Below, piece by piece: positions 26,144-36,197 of a stretch of 64,000 bases of DNA. Origin of the DNA: Citrobacter europaeus. GTDB lineage: Bacteria; Pseudomonadota; Gammaproteobacteria; Enterobacterales; Enterobacteriaceae. Position numbers and translations under genes: made by a program. The notes beneath the pieces were generated by a model that had not been told where the DNA came from, ran no database searches, and saw nothing but the letters and a program-made list of their open reading frames with translations. Position 1 is the first letter of the stretch. Each line of letters opens with the position of its first letter. The DNA lies in contig CP083650.1 of NCBI GenBank assembly GCA_020099315.1, positions 3,596,001 through 3,660,000 on the forward strand, given 5' to 3'.

Positions 26144-26992
26144 ATGAACTGTTTAATTCGCATTCGTCAGCGTTACCCGGACCTCGCGCAAAGCGATAAA
26201 AAACTTGCGGATTATCTTCTTGCTCAGCCTGATACCGCGCGTCATCTCAGCTCACAGCAGTTGGCTTTTGAAGCGGGCGTCAGCCAGTCCAGCGTGGTGA
26301 AGTTCGCACAAAAGATGGGTTTTAAAGGGTTTCCGGCATTGAAACTGGCGATCAGCGAAGCGTTGGCCAGCAACCCCAATCCCCATTCCATTCCGGTGCA
26401 TAATCAGATTCGCGGTGACGACCCCATGCGGATGGTGGGCGAGAAGCTGATTAAAGAGAATGTGGCGGCGATGCATGCGACGCTGGACGTCAACAGCGAA
26501 GAGAAACTGATGGAGAGCGTCACGATGCTGCGCTCAGCCCGACGCATTATCGTAACCGGGATTGGCGCATCGGGTCTGGTTGCGCAGAATTTTGCCTGGA
26601 AGCTGCTGAAGATTGGTTTTAACGCGGTGGTAGAACGCGATATGCACGCCCTGCTGGCAGCGGTGCAAGCGCTTTCGCCCAATGATCTACTGCTGGCCAT
26701 TTCGTATACCGGAGAGCGGCGCGAGCTCAACCTGGCTGCGGACGAAACATTGCGCACCGGAGCCAAAATTCTCGCCATCACCGGATTTACACCAAACGCC
26801 CTGCAGCAACGGGCAAGTCATTGTCTGTATACGATTGCTGAGGAACAGGCCACACGCAGCGCAGCGATTTCCTCCACCCATGCGCAAATGATGCTCACTG
26901 ATTTACTGTTTATGGCGCTGGTGCAGCAGGATCTGGAACATGCTCCGGAACGTATTCGCCACAGCGAAGCACTGGTAAAAAAACTGGTCTGA
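26144..26992 (+). CDS. yfhH: YfhH, RpiR-family transcriptional regulator
   Basis: The 282-residue protein has an N-terminal RpiR helix-turn-helix (about 1-77, with LSSQQLAFEAGVSQSSVVKF) and a C-terminal SIS sugar-phosphate-binding domain (about 125-255, with ITGIGASGLVAQNFAWKL and LAISYTGERREL). It matches E. coli YfhH closely. Start ATG 26144 has AGGAGAC upstream; the longer frame from 26096 lies in the promoter. Here it is divergent from murQ-murP and very likely controls them, with MurNAc-6-P as the natural candidate effector by analogy with MurR. In E. coli it has no such neighbours. Confidence 0.88.
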   Translation: MNCLIRIRQRYPDLAQSDKKLADYLLAQPDTARHLSSQQLAFEAGVSQSSVVKFAQKMGFKGFPALKLAISEALASNPNPHSIPVHNQIRGDDPMRMVGEKLIKENVAAMHATLDVNSEEKLMESVTMLRSARRIIVTGIGASGLVAQNFAWKLLKIGFNAVVERDMHALLAAVQALSPNDLLLAISYTGERRELNLAADETLRTGAKILAITGFTPNALQQRASHCLYTIAEEQATRSAAISSTHAQMMLTDLLFMALVQQDLEHAPERIRHSEALVKKLV

Positions 26993-27047
26993 GCAAAGAA
27001 TGCGCGTATAATGCCCGCCCGATTTGTGATGTTTTGAGAGTTTCCTG

Positions 27048-27308
27048 ATGGCCCTGTTAATCACTAAAAAATGCATCAATTGCGATATGTGCGAGCCCGA
27101 ATGCCCGAATGAGGCGATTTCGATGGGTGACAGCATTTACGAGATTAACAGCGACAAGTGTACGGAATGCGTAGGCCATTACGACACGCCAACCTGCCAG
27201 AAGGTGTGCCCGATCCCCAATACTATTTTGAAAGATCCGGCACACGTCGAAACAGAAGAGCAGTTGTGGGATAAGTTTGTGCTGATGCACCACGCCGATA
27301 AACTATAA
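27048..27308 (+). CDS. yfhL: YfhL, 4Fe-4S ferredoxin
   Basis: The 86-residue Alvin-type ferredoxin carries two cluster motifs: CINCDMCEPECP near residue 9, and CTECVGHYDTPTCQKVCP near residue 38 with the longer cysteine spacing typical of this type. It is a soluble electron carrier; a role in tRNA hydroxylation has been discussed for the family, but its partner is not evident from this context. A TATAAT box stands at 27007-27012. It is 55 bp downstream of yfhH. Confidence 0.93.
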   Translation: MALLITKKCINCDMCEPECPNEAISMGDSIYEINSDKCTECVGHYDTPTCQKVCPIPNTILKDPAHVETEEQLWDKFVLMHHADKL

Positions 27309-27337
27309 CCGCGTCGCCATCCGGCAATGTCCTGTAT

Positions 27338-27718
27338 CTAACTTTCGATAATCACCGTGGCGCAGGCGTAGTGACGCTCATCGGCCAGCGTCACATGCAT
27401 ATGGGCGACGCCGAGTTTTTCCGCCAGTTTTAACGCCTCCCCCCATAACCGCAGACGCGGCTTACCGAGTTCGTCGTTAAAGACCTCAAACTGATTAAAC
27501 GCCAGACCGTTGCGAATACCCGTCCCGAAGGCTTTTGCTGCCGCCTCTTTGACCGCAAAACGCTTCGCCAGAAAACGCACCGGCTGCTGATGCGTCTCCC
27601 AGATTGCCCATTCGTTGTCGCTGAGCACGCGTCTTGCCAGACGGTCGCCGGAACGGGAGATCACCGCTTCAATGCGGGCAATCTCCACGATATCCGTACC
27701 TAATCCCAGAATCGCCAT
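27338..27718 (-). CDS. acpS: Holo-[acyl-carrier-protein] synthase
   Basis: AcpS transfers 4'-phosphopantetheine from CoA to apo-ACP and is essential for fatty acid synthesis. The 126 residues show the family motifs GLGTDIVEI (Asp9, Mg binding) and KRFAVKEAAAKAFGTG with the second Mg ligand Glu. The start overlaps the pdxJ stop by one base (TAATG), the conserved last pair of the rnc-era-recO-pdxJ-acpS run. Only 29 bp separate it from convergent yfhL. Confidence 0.96.
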   Translation of the reverse strand: MAILGLGTDIVEIARIEAVISRSGDRLARRVLSDNEWAIWETHQQPVRFLAKRFAVKEAAAKAFGTGIRNGLAFNQFEVFNDELGKPRLRLWGEALKLAEKLGVAHMHVTLADERHYACATVIIES

Positions 27719-28449
27719 TAACCACGCGCTTCCAGCATCAGGCGTTTCATTTCTACTACGGCATCTTTCAGGCCGCTCATCACTGCGCGCCCGATAATGG
27801 CATGGCCAATGTTCAGCTCGTGCATTTCCGGGATCCGGGCGATGGCTTTAACGTTGTGATACGTCAGGCCATGACCCGCATTCACCTTCAGGCCAAGGCT
27901 GGCCGCAAAAGTCGCCGCTTTGGCGATACGCGCCAGTTCACTGGCCTGTTCCGCATCGGTTTTCGCATCGGCGTAACAGCCGGTGTGAATTTCAATAAAT
28001 GGCGCGCCCACTTCCGCAGCGGCCTTAATCTGCTCTTCATCGGCGTCGATAAACAGCGAAACCAGAATACCTGCGTCCGCCAGGCGTTGGCAGGCATCGC
28101 GCATCTTGTCGCGCTGACCGGCGACGTCCAGACCACCTTCAGTGGTAACTTCCTGACGCTTTTCCGGCACCAGGCAGCAAAAATGCGGCTTAGTCTCAAC
28201 GGCAATCGCCAGCATCTCTTCGGTGACCGCCATTTCCAGATTCATGCGCGTATCCAGCGTCTGGCGCAGAATACGCACGTCACGGTCGGTGATATGGCGA
28301 CGGTCTTCACGCAGATGTACGGTAATACCGTCTGCGCCCGCCTGTTCAACGATAAACGCTGCCTGAACCGGATCCGGGTATGCGGTACCGCGTGCATTAC
28401 GTAAAGTGGCAATGTGGTCAATGTTGACGCCTAACAGTAATTCGGACAT
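27718..28449 (-). CDS. pdxJ: Pyridoxine 5'-phosphate synthase
   Basis: PdxJ condenses 1-deoxy-D-xylulose 5-phosphate with 3-amino-2-oxopropyl phosphate to give pyridoxine 5'-phosphate. The 243-residue TIM-barrel protein has the signatures GVNIDHIATLRNARG at the N-terminus, GITVHLREDRRHI, and VNAGHGLTYHNV. It lies 15 bp downstream of recO and overlaps acpS by one base, so it is part of the rnc operon. Confidence 0.96.
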   Translation of the reverse strand: MSELLLGVNIDHIATLRNARGTAYPDPVQAAFIVEQAGADGITVHLREDRRHITDRDVRILRQTLDTRMNLEMAVTEEMLAIAVETKPHFCCLVPEKRQEVTTEGGLDVAGQRDKMRDACQRLADAGILVSLFIDADEEQIKAAAEVGAPFIEIHTGCYADAKTDAEQASELARIAKAATFAASLGLKVNAGHGLTYHNVKAIARIPEMHELNIGHAIIGRAVMSGLKDAVVEMKRLMLEARG

Positions 28450-28464
28450 GACAATCCTCGTATT

Positions 28465-29175
28465 TTATTTTCGCTTCGGCATAAACTGCCGGAATAATTC
28501 ACGGCTCTTTAGGGGCTTACCACCAAGATACGGCTTTAACGCCATACGGGTAAAGCGTTTCGCGGCGCGCAACGTATCAGCATCCGGAAATTCTCGCGAT
28601 TCAAGTGCTTTCAGATGGCGTCCGGTAAAGGTGGAGTTATCAATTACGACGCTTGCAATAAACCCTTTTTCTTCCCGGTAGCGATAGGTCATGGTGTCGT
28701 CTACCGGCTCGCCGCTACCCGCACAGTGGGTAAAATCAACGCCGTAGCCCAGATGCCCAAGCAAGGCCAGCTCAAAGCGACGTAACGCAGGTTCTGGCGA
28801 ACCGGTCGCGCCAGCCAGCGCCTGAATACAGTTCAGGTAATCGAAAAAGAGTTCAGAAAAGCGGGTCTCGTACTCAAGAACGCGAGAAATAAGCTCGTTG
28901 ATATACAAGCCGCTGTACAGCGTGATACCGCTAAGAGGGAGTGCCAGAGAAACGGCTTCGGCGCTGCGCAAAGTTTTGACCTCACCACGTCCACCAAAGC
29001 GAAGCAATAAGGGAGTAAAAGGCTGGAGTGCGCCTTTGAGATTAGAACGTTTGGAACGTGCACCTTTAGCCACAAGGCGCACGCGGCCCGACTCTTCCGT
29101 GAAGACGTCCAGCACGAGACTGGTTTCGCTCCACGGGCGGCTGTGCAGGACAAAAGCGCGTTGCCAGCCCTCCAT
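28465..29175 (-). CDS. recO: DNA repair protein RecO
   Basis: RecO acts with RecF and RecR to load RecA on SSB-coated gapped DNA. The 236 residues have an N-terminal OB fold (GWQRAFVLHSRPWSETSL; GARSKRSNLKGALQPF) and a helical C-terminal domain. The protein ends at MPKRK, about six residues before the end of E. coli RecO, a minor C-terminal difference. It lies 11 bp after era and 15 bp before pdxJ. Confidence 0.95.
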   Translation of the reverse strand: MEGWQRAFVLHSRPWSETSLVLDVFTEESGRVRLVAKGARSKRSNLKGALQPFTPLLLRFGGRGEVKTLRSAEAVSLALPLSGITLYSGLYINELISRVLEYETRFSELFFDYLNCIQALAGATGSPEPALRRFELALLGHLGYGVDFTHCAGSGEPVDDTMTYRYREEKGFIASVVIDNSTFTGRHLKALESREFPDADTLRAAKRFTRMALKPYLGGKPLKSRELFRQFMPKRK

Positions 29176-29186
29176 CGGGGTTATTC

Positions 29187-30092
29187 TCAGAGATCGTCGC
29201 CGTAACCGAGGCTGCGCAGCGCGCGTTCGTCATCGGCCCAGCCGGATTTCACTTTCACCCACAGTTCGAGGTGAACGGGCGCTTCGAACATTTCCTGCAT
29301 GTCTTTACGCGCTTCAATACCGATGGTTTTAATCTTGGCCCCTTTGTTGCCAATAACCATCTTCTTCTGCCCTTCACGTTCAACGAGGATCAGACCGTTA
29401 ATATCGTAGCCACCGCGCTCGTTGGAGATAAAACGCTCAATCTCCACGGTAACGGAGTACGGCAGTTCAGCACCCAGAAAACGCATCAGCTTTTCACGGA
29501 TGATTTCAGAGGCCATAAAGCGCTGAGAACGGTCGGTGATGTAATCTTCCGGGAAGTGATGAATAGCTTCCGGCAAATGCTTACGCACGATGCCCGCAAT
29601 GGTATCAACATTCAGACCGGTTTCGGCAGAGATCGGGACGATGTCGAGAAAGTTCATCTGGCTTGCCAGGAACTGCAGGTGCGGCAGCAGATCGGCTTTT
29701 TCCTGAACGTTGTCTACTTTGTTCACAGCCAGAATAACCGGGGCTTTACCATCACGCAGCTTGTTGAGCACCATTTCGTCGTCCGGCGTCCAGCGGGTGC
29801 CTTCGACAACGAAAATAACCAGTTCAACATCACCGATAGAGCTGCTCGCCGCTTTGTTCATCAGACGGTTGATCGCACGTTTTTCTTCCATATGCAGACC
29901 CGGAGTATCAACATAAATCGCCTGATACGCGCCTTCGGTATGGATGCCAACAATACGGTGACGTGTTGTCTGAGCCTTACGTGAGGTAATGGAAATCTTC
30001 TGCCCAAGCAGATTATTCAACAGAGTGGATTTGCCGACGTTCGGGCGGCCGACGATGGCAATAAATCCACAGTAAGTTTTATCGATGCTCAT
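29187..30092 (-). CDS. era: GTPase Era
   Basis: Era is an essential GTPase that binds 16S rRNA near its 3' end and promotes 30S maturation. The 301 residues have G1 GRPNVGKST, G3 DTPG, and G4 NKVD motifs in the N-terminal GTPase domain, and a C-terminal KH domain (about 200-285, with MVIGNKGAKIKTIG). The start overlaps the rnc stop by 4 bp (ATGA), giving the usual rnc-era coupling. Confidence 0.97.
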   Translation of the reverse strand: MSIDKTYCGFIAIVGRPNVGKSTLLNNLLGQKISITSRKAQTTRHRIVGIHTEGAYQAIYVDTPGLHMEEKRAINRLMNKAASSSIGDVELVIFVVEGTRWTPDDEMVLNKLRDGKAPVILAVNKVDNVQEKADLLPHLQFLASQMNFLDIVPISAETGLNVDTIAGIVRKHLPEAIHHFPEDYITDRSQRFMASEIIREKLMRFLGAELPYSVTVEIERFISNERGGYDINGLILVEREGQKKMVIGNKGAKIKTIGIEARKDMQEMFEAPVHLELWVKVKSGWADDERALRSLGYGDDL

Positions 30093-30769
30093 TCCAGCTC
30101 CAGTTTTTTCAACGCCTGTTCGGCGGCAGCCTGCTCAGCCTTACGACGGCTCGAACCTGTGCCAACCACCGGTTCACTCAGGCCGCTGACCTGGCAGTGG
30201 ATAGTAAATTCTTGATCGTGTGCTTCACCACGCACCTGCACCACCAAATAAGACGGTAGAGGCAGGTGGCGACCCTGCAAATATTCCTGCAGGCGCGTTT
30301 TCGGATCTTTTTGTTTGTCGCCTGGGCTAATTTCATCCAGACGAGTTTGATACCAGTTCAGGATCAATTGCTCAACGGTTTGAATATCGCTGTCGAGGAA
30401 GACGCCGCCAATTAAAGCTTCAACGGTATCCGCCAGGATCGATTCACGACGGAAGCCGCCGCTTTTCAGCTCGCCGGGCCCCAAACGTAAACATTCACCG
30501 AGGTCAAACTCACGGGCTAATTCAGCCAGCGTATTGCCGCGAACCAGCGTTGCGCGCATGCGGCTCATATCACCTTCATCCACACGCGGGAAACGGTGAT
30601 ACAGCGCATTAGCGATAACAAAGCTCAAAATAGAGTCGCCTAAAAATTCTAAACGCTCGTTATGTTTGCTGCTGGCACTCCGGTGAGTTAATGCCTGCTG
30701 CAACAGCTCCTGATGATTAAAAGTGTAGCCCAGCTTCCGTTGAAGCCGATTAATTACGATGGGGTTCAT
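30089..30769 (-). CDS. rnc: Ribonuclease III
   Basis: RNase III cleaves double-stranded RNA in rRNA processing and mRNA decay. The 226 residues contain the catalytic NERLEFLGDSIL motif (Glu38, Glu41, Asp45), the second acidic pair in ADTVEALIG (about Asp114 and Glu117), and a C-terminal dsRNA-binding domain (about 155-225, with GSSRRKAEQAAAEQAL). It heads the rnc-era-recO operon. Its leader contains a long stem-loop that in E. coli is cut by RNase III itself. Confidence 0.97.
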   Translation of the reverse strand: MNPIVINRLQRKLGYTFNHQELLQQALTHRSASSKHNERLEFLGDSILSFVIANALYHRFPRVDEGDMSRMRATLVRGNTLAELAREFDLGECLRLGPGELKSGGFRRESILADTVEALIGGVFLDSDIQTVEQLILNWYQTRLDEISPGDKQKDPKTRLQEYLQGRHLPLPSYLVVQVRGEAHDQEFTIHCQVSGLSEPVVGTGSSRRKAEQAAAEQALKKLELE

Positions 30770-30802
30770 GCGATACCAATAAATGAATGCGTCAACAATT
30801 CA

Positions 30803-30893
30803 GCACACGAAACAGACCTGATATACGCACTTCGCTTAGCCGTCTGGCTTCACTTGAATGCATTTGTATACAAACCAACGCTGTTTCGTGTGC
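30803..30893 (-). promoter_or_regulatory. rnc leader stem-loop (RNase III autoregulation)
   Basis: GCACACGAAACAG at 30803-30815 is the exact complement of CTGTTTCGTGTGC at 30881-30893, giving a 13-bp outer stem in the 5' leader of rnc. The 65-nt interior can form further pairing. In E. coli the corresponding leader structure is cleaved by RNase III and destabilises the operon mRNA. Confidence 0.75.
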
Positions 30894-30992
30894 CGTGGCA
30901 ACCTGTCGGTGCCAACCTAAAACTTCGGGGGAATATTCTATACACAACGACAAGGGATGTCGTTAGTCTGCGGGAATTTATCCGAGAAATAA

Positions 30993-31025
30993 TTCACGCT
31001 GTCGCCATAATGACGACAGCGTGAA
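30993..31025. terminator. Hairpin between lepB and rnc, possible terminator
   Basis: TTCACGCTGTCG (30993-31004) and CGACAGCGTGAA (31014-31025) form a perfect 12-bp stem just after the lepB stop. There is no strong U-run in either direction, so it may act as an mRNA 3' barrier or a partial terminator between lepA-lepB and the rnc operon. Confidence 0.5.
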
Positions 31026-31038
31026 CGATTATCGGCAA

Positions 31039-32013
31039 TTAGTGAATGCCACCAATACGGCTTAAACGCACACCGGTCGGCCATTCGCCTTCTTGCTTGT
31101 CGAAACTCATCCAGATAGCCGTCGCTTTACCAACCAGATTCGCTTCCGGCACAAATCCCCAGTAACGGCTGTCCGCGCTATTGTCACGGTTATCACCCAT
31201 CATGAAGTAGTGTCCCGGTGGGACGATCCAGGTTGCCAGTTGCTGACCTGGCTGGCGGTAATACATCCCCACCTGATCCTGGGCGATTGGCACAGTCAGA
31301 ATGCGGTGAGTTACCTCACCCAGCGTTTCTTTACGCTCGGAGAGGCGAATACCGTTCTCTTTCGTTTCGTTCAGCGGAACTTCAAAGAAGCCGCTGGTCG
31401 CTTCACCGCCGTTACGACGAGCAAAGGTCTGTACAAAATCACTTGGCTGAACATCAGAGTACGTTACCGGCAGCGCGTTTTCACACGCCTGACCTGAACT
31501 GCACCCTGGCTGAATAGTGACCTCTTTCGCCACCGGATCGTACGTCACTTTGTCTCCCGGTAAACCGACAGCACGTTTGATGTAGTCCAGACGGGGATCT
31601 TCCGGGTATTTAAACACCACGATATCTCCACGTTTCGGATGGCCAGTTTCGATCAACGTTTTCTGGTAAATCGGATCTTTAATCCCGTAGGCGAATTTCT
31701 CCACCAGGATAAAGTCACCGATAAGCAGCGTCGGCATCATCGAACCAGACGGGATCTGGAACGGCTCATAAATAAATGAACGCACCACCAGTACAATAGC
31801 TAAAACCGGGAAAACGGATGCCCCAGTTTCCAGCCAACCCGGCTTAGGGGCCACTTTTTTCAGCGTTGCTTTATCCAGTGAATCACCTGCAGCAGCTTGC
31901 GCTGCTGCCTGACGCTCCCGGCGTTTTGGTGCGAAGATGAATTTATCTACGCACCATAAAATGCCCGTCACCAGTGTGGCAATCACCAGAATCAGGGCAA
32001 ACATGTTCGCCAT
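31039..32013 (-). CDS. lepB: Signal peptidase I
   Basis: LepB removes signal peptides from exported preproteins at the periplasmic face of the inner membrane. The 324 residues have two N-terminal transmembrane helices (about 4-22 and 62-78), the catalytic Ser in PFQIPSGSMMPTL, the general-base Lys in IKRAVGLPGD, and the box GDNRDNSADSRYWG. It lies 15 bp after lepA on the same strand, the usual lepA-lepB operon. Confidence 0.97.
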   Translation of the reverse strand: MANMFALILVIATLVTGILWCVDKFIFAPKRRERQAAAQAAAGDSLDKATLKKVAPKPGWLETGASVFPVLAIVLVVRSFIYEPFQIPSGSMMPTLLIGDFILVEKFAYGIKDPIYQKTLIETGHPKRGDIVVFKYPEDPRLDYIKRAVGLPGDKVTYDPVAKEVTIQPGCSSGQACENALPVTYSDVQPSDFVQTFARRNGGEATSGFFEVPLNETKENGIRLSERKETLGEVTHRILTVPIAQDQVGMYYRQPGQQLATWIVPPGHYFMMGDNRDNSADSRYWGFVPEANLVGKATAIWMSFDKQEGEWPTGVRLSRIGGIH

Positions 32014-32028
32014 GCCAACTCCTTAAGA

Positions 32029-33828
<1,800 letters not shown>

Positions 33829-34014
33829 ATAGTGTAATTATTGTGCCTTACGCCCGCCGGAGCAGGCTCTGAGAAGTCGCTGATCTGAGCTTAACGTCTG
33901 TTTAAGTGAAACGCCGCATTCTACACTACAACGCTGAGGCGAGGAAATGTTCATAGAGCAAGGATAGCGGGAACTGGAAACGACCATGCAAAGCCGGTGA
34001 AACTTTTGCAGGGT

Positions 34015-34092
34015 GACGGCATAAACGCCTTATCCGGCCTACGCCTGCATCTGATGACGCCGTAGGCCTGATAAGCGCAGCGCCATCAGGCA
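34015..34092. repeat. BIME between rseC and lepA
   Basis: Two REP units are visible: 34015-34045 (GGCATAAACGCC and TATCCGGCC arms) and about 34060-34092 (GTAGGCCTGATAAGCG and CGCCATCAGGCA arms). They lie directly after the rseC stop. The rest of the 270-bp gap (33829-34014) shows nothing coding and must hold the lepA promoter. Confidence 0.82.
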
Positions 34093-34098
34093 AAGATA

Positions 34099-34563
34099 TC
34101 ACTGCTGGGTTTCGACGCGAATAAGATCGGGTGGGAGAGCAACGTTCAGAATGACCGGCTGCCAGGCCTCACGCTCAGCAAGCTTACGAGAGAATCCACG
34201 AGCAATCAGGAATCCGCCCACGCCCCCCAGCACGGCGCCGCTTAATGCCGCAAGATCGGAACCAAACAGCACCTGGAAAAGCGCCGCGAAAAGAAACAGT
34301 CCCGCCAACGGAGACATATAGACCAGCATCGCCGAACCCAACAGGCTACCCTCGGCAATGCCCAGTTCAACTTTTTGACCAGGCGCTAAGGGTTCGTCGC
34401 AGGGTACCACGATGGTGTGCGTGGTCTGCGGCCCAAGTTTGTTCAGCACGCGACTCCCGCATCCGGCCCTGGAAGCACAGCTGCTACATGATGCTTTAAC
34501 ATCGCAGCTGACCGTCGCCAGACCATTTTGCCAGGAGACGACCGTCGCCCACTCTTTAATCAT
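34099..34563 (-). CDS. rseC: RseC, SoxR-reducing system / sigma-E modulator
   Basis: The 154-residue inner-membrane protein has an N-terminal cysteine-rich segment (CDVKASCSSCASRAGC, about 22-37), and two membrane helices (about 73-95 and 100-118) typical of the RseC/MucC family. In E. coli it helps keep SoxR reduced together with the Rsx complex and has a minor positive effect on sigma-E. Its start overlaps the rseB stop by 4 bp (ATGA). It is the last gene of rpoE-rseA-rseB-rseC. Confidence 0.93.
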   Translation of the reverse strand: MIKEWATVVSWQNGLATVSCDVKASCSSCASRAGCGSRVLNKLGPQTTHTIVVPCDEPLAPGQKVELGIAEGSLLGSAMLVYMSPLAGLFLFAALFQVLFGSDLAALSGAVLGGVGGFLIARGFSRKLAEREAWQPVILNVALPPDLIRVETQQ

Positions 34564-35516
34564 TGCGCAGCCCTGAACTTAATATTATCCGCGATACGCT
34601 TCGCCGTTTGCGGTGGGAGTTCGCCCACTATCGTAATTTCCGCGTTATCACGTACGCTGGTGCTGACCGTTCTACGCCCGGTTCGTAACAGTTGATCGGC
34701 GCTGTTTTGCATCGCACGGTTTACGTTCACGGAGAAACTAAACAGGCCATCAGAATAAAGGCGCGATTCGATCGGCATGTTATCCATTGTCGGCAGCGGA
34801 CGTCGACTGCTGGAGACTTCGCTGAAGCCTTGCGGCAACCACGACGGACTCCAGTTAAAGTTGGTTTTCTCACCTGCAGGAACCGACAGCAGCGGCGGCA
34901 GATTGGCTTTCGCCAGCGCCTGCATACTGTCGCTGACGCCGTTGTTTACGGTAAAGGCGATGACGCGGAACTGTTCCAGCGTTTCGCCATCACGGTCGAG
35001 AAGATCGACACGCATCGGCAGCTTGGTCTCCGTGTCCATCCAGACGATATAGCTGTAACGCGTCCCGTCACGGGCGACAACGCGGATCACTTCACAGAGC
35101 CGATCGGCAATGCGGGTGCGACCTACTGAGATAAAATCATAGTAGGGAGCAAGGCGTTTAAAGTCGGTGTAAATCAGAGATGGCAGAGAGTCAACGATAT
35201 AGTCGCCGTTTAGCGTGAACGGTTCGAGACCAGGCTCAAAATAGCTGATTTCGTTGCCACGTTGCACCACTTCCCGGCGCGGTCCATCCATTTGCAACAG
35301 TTGCGCTAGCGGACGGTTATCCTGGCGGGCATGGCGATAACGTAGGGATTCAACACCCTGCTTATTGATGCTGACAAATGACAGCTCATAGGTTAGCGAC
35401 TGGCTGGCCAGATTCATCTGCTGCAACAACGCCCCGGACGCAGGATTGGCCGAGGCGTTTACAGAGAAGAACAGGCTACCAGCCACAAGTGACATGGCAA
35501 ACCAAAGTTGCTTCAT
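34560..35516 (-). CDS. rseB: RseB, periplasmic sigma-E regulator
   Basis: RseB binds the periplasmic part of RseA and shields it from DegS; it is released by lipopolysaccharide intermediates. The 318 residues start with a Sec signal peptide (cleavage probably after VNASA), followed by a LolA/LolB-like beta domain and a smaller C-terminal domain typical of MucB/RseB. It overlaps rseA by one base (TAATG) and rseC by four, so translation is coupled. Confidence 0.95.
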   Translation of the reverse strand: MKQLWFAMSLVAGSLFFSVNASANPASGALLQQMNLASQSLTYELSFVSINKQGVESLRYRHARQDNRPLAQLLQMDGPRREVVQRGNEISYFEPGLEPFTLNGDYIVDSLPSLIYTDFKRLAPYYDFISVGRTRIADRLCEVIRVVARDGTRYSYIVWMDTETKLPMRVDLLDRDGETLEQFRVIAFTVNNGVSDSMQALAKANLPPLLSVPAGEKTNFNWSPSWLPQGFSEVSSSRRPLPTMDNMPIESRLYSDGLFSFSVNVNRAMQNSADQLLRTGRRTVSTSVRDNAEITIVGELPPQTAKRIADNIKFRAAQ

Positions 35517-36166
35517 TACTGCGATTGCGTTCCTAAAGTTTGAATTCCTGGCACCTGCACAGCGGCTTGCTGTGTTTGGGCCTGCTCAAACTGAAGCTGT
35601 TCAGAGTGCAGTCGACGTTGCAGTTCGTAATCCTGCAACATGGCATTAATACGACGACGCTGCTCCTGTACCTGCTGTTGCTGACCGCCGCTGGCCGTCG
35701 CGTCAGAAGGTACACCCAGGCTAACCGGACTGGCTTTACCCATCATCGGTAATGTATTAAATACCGGCGTTTCGGGCTGCTGGGACGTTTCAGATTGCCC
35801 ATTATAGTGCTGGACGCCAACAATAACTGCAAGTGATACACACGCGGCGACACCCATTTGGGTAAGCTGCGCGGCCCACGGACGCATTTTCTTCCAGAAT
35901 GGCATTTTCTGCCACTGGTGCGGTGCTGGCTGGGCCTCAGGAATCAATGGCGCCGTCTGACGTACTGGCTCATCCTGGATGGCAGCCATTACGCGGGCGG
36001 AAATATCGAAATGGAGAACGTCGGCGGTATCACCTCGCATGGAATCGCGAATCAGGTGATAACTCTCCCAGGTTTTTTGCATTTCCGGGTCGTGAGCCAG
36101 CTCTTTGAGTAACTCAGTATCCAGCGTTTCGCCATCCATTAAAGCGGAAAGTTTTTCTTTCTGCAT
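35516..36166 (-). CDS. rseA: RseA, anti-sigma-E factor
   Basis: RseA holds sigma-E inactive at the inner membrane until cut by DegS and RseP. The 216 residues show the cytoplasmic sigma-binding domain (1-about 90, LSALMDGETLDTELL), one transmembrane helix (about 101-118, containing the RseP site region GVAACVSLAV), and a periplasmic part with the DegS site sequence KASPVSLGV and a Gln-rich tail. ATG 36166 gives family length; the frame open to 36232 runs into the rpoE gap. It lies 31 bp after rpoE. Confidence 0.96.
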   Translation of the reverse strand: MQKEKLSALMDGETLDTELLKELAHDPEMQKTWESYHLIRDSMRGDTADVLHFDISARVMAAIQDEPVRQTAPLIPEAQPAPHQWQKMPFWKKMRPWAAQLTQMGVAACVSLAVIVGVQHYNGQSETSQQPETPVFNTLPMMGKASPVSLGVPSDATASGGQQQQVQEQRRRINAMLQDYELQRRLHSEQLQFEQAQTQQAAVQVPGIQTLGTQSQ

Positions 36167-36197
36167 GCCTAATACCTTTTCCAGTATCCCGCTATCG

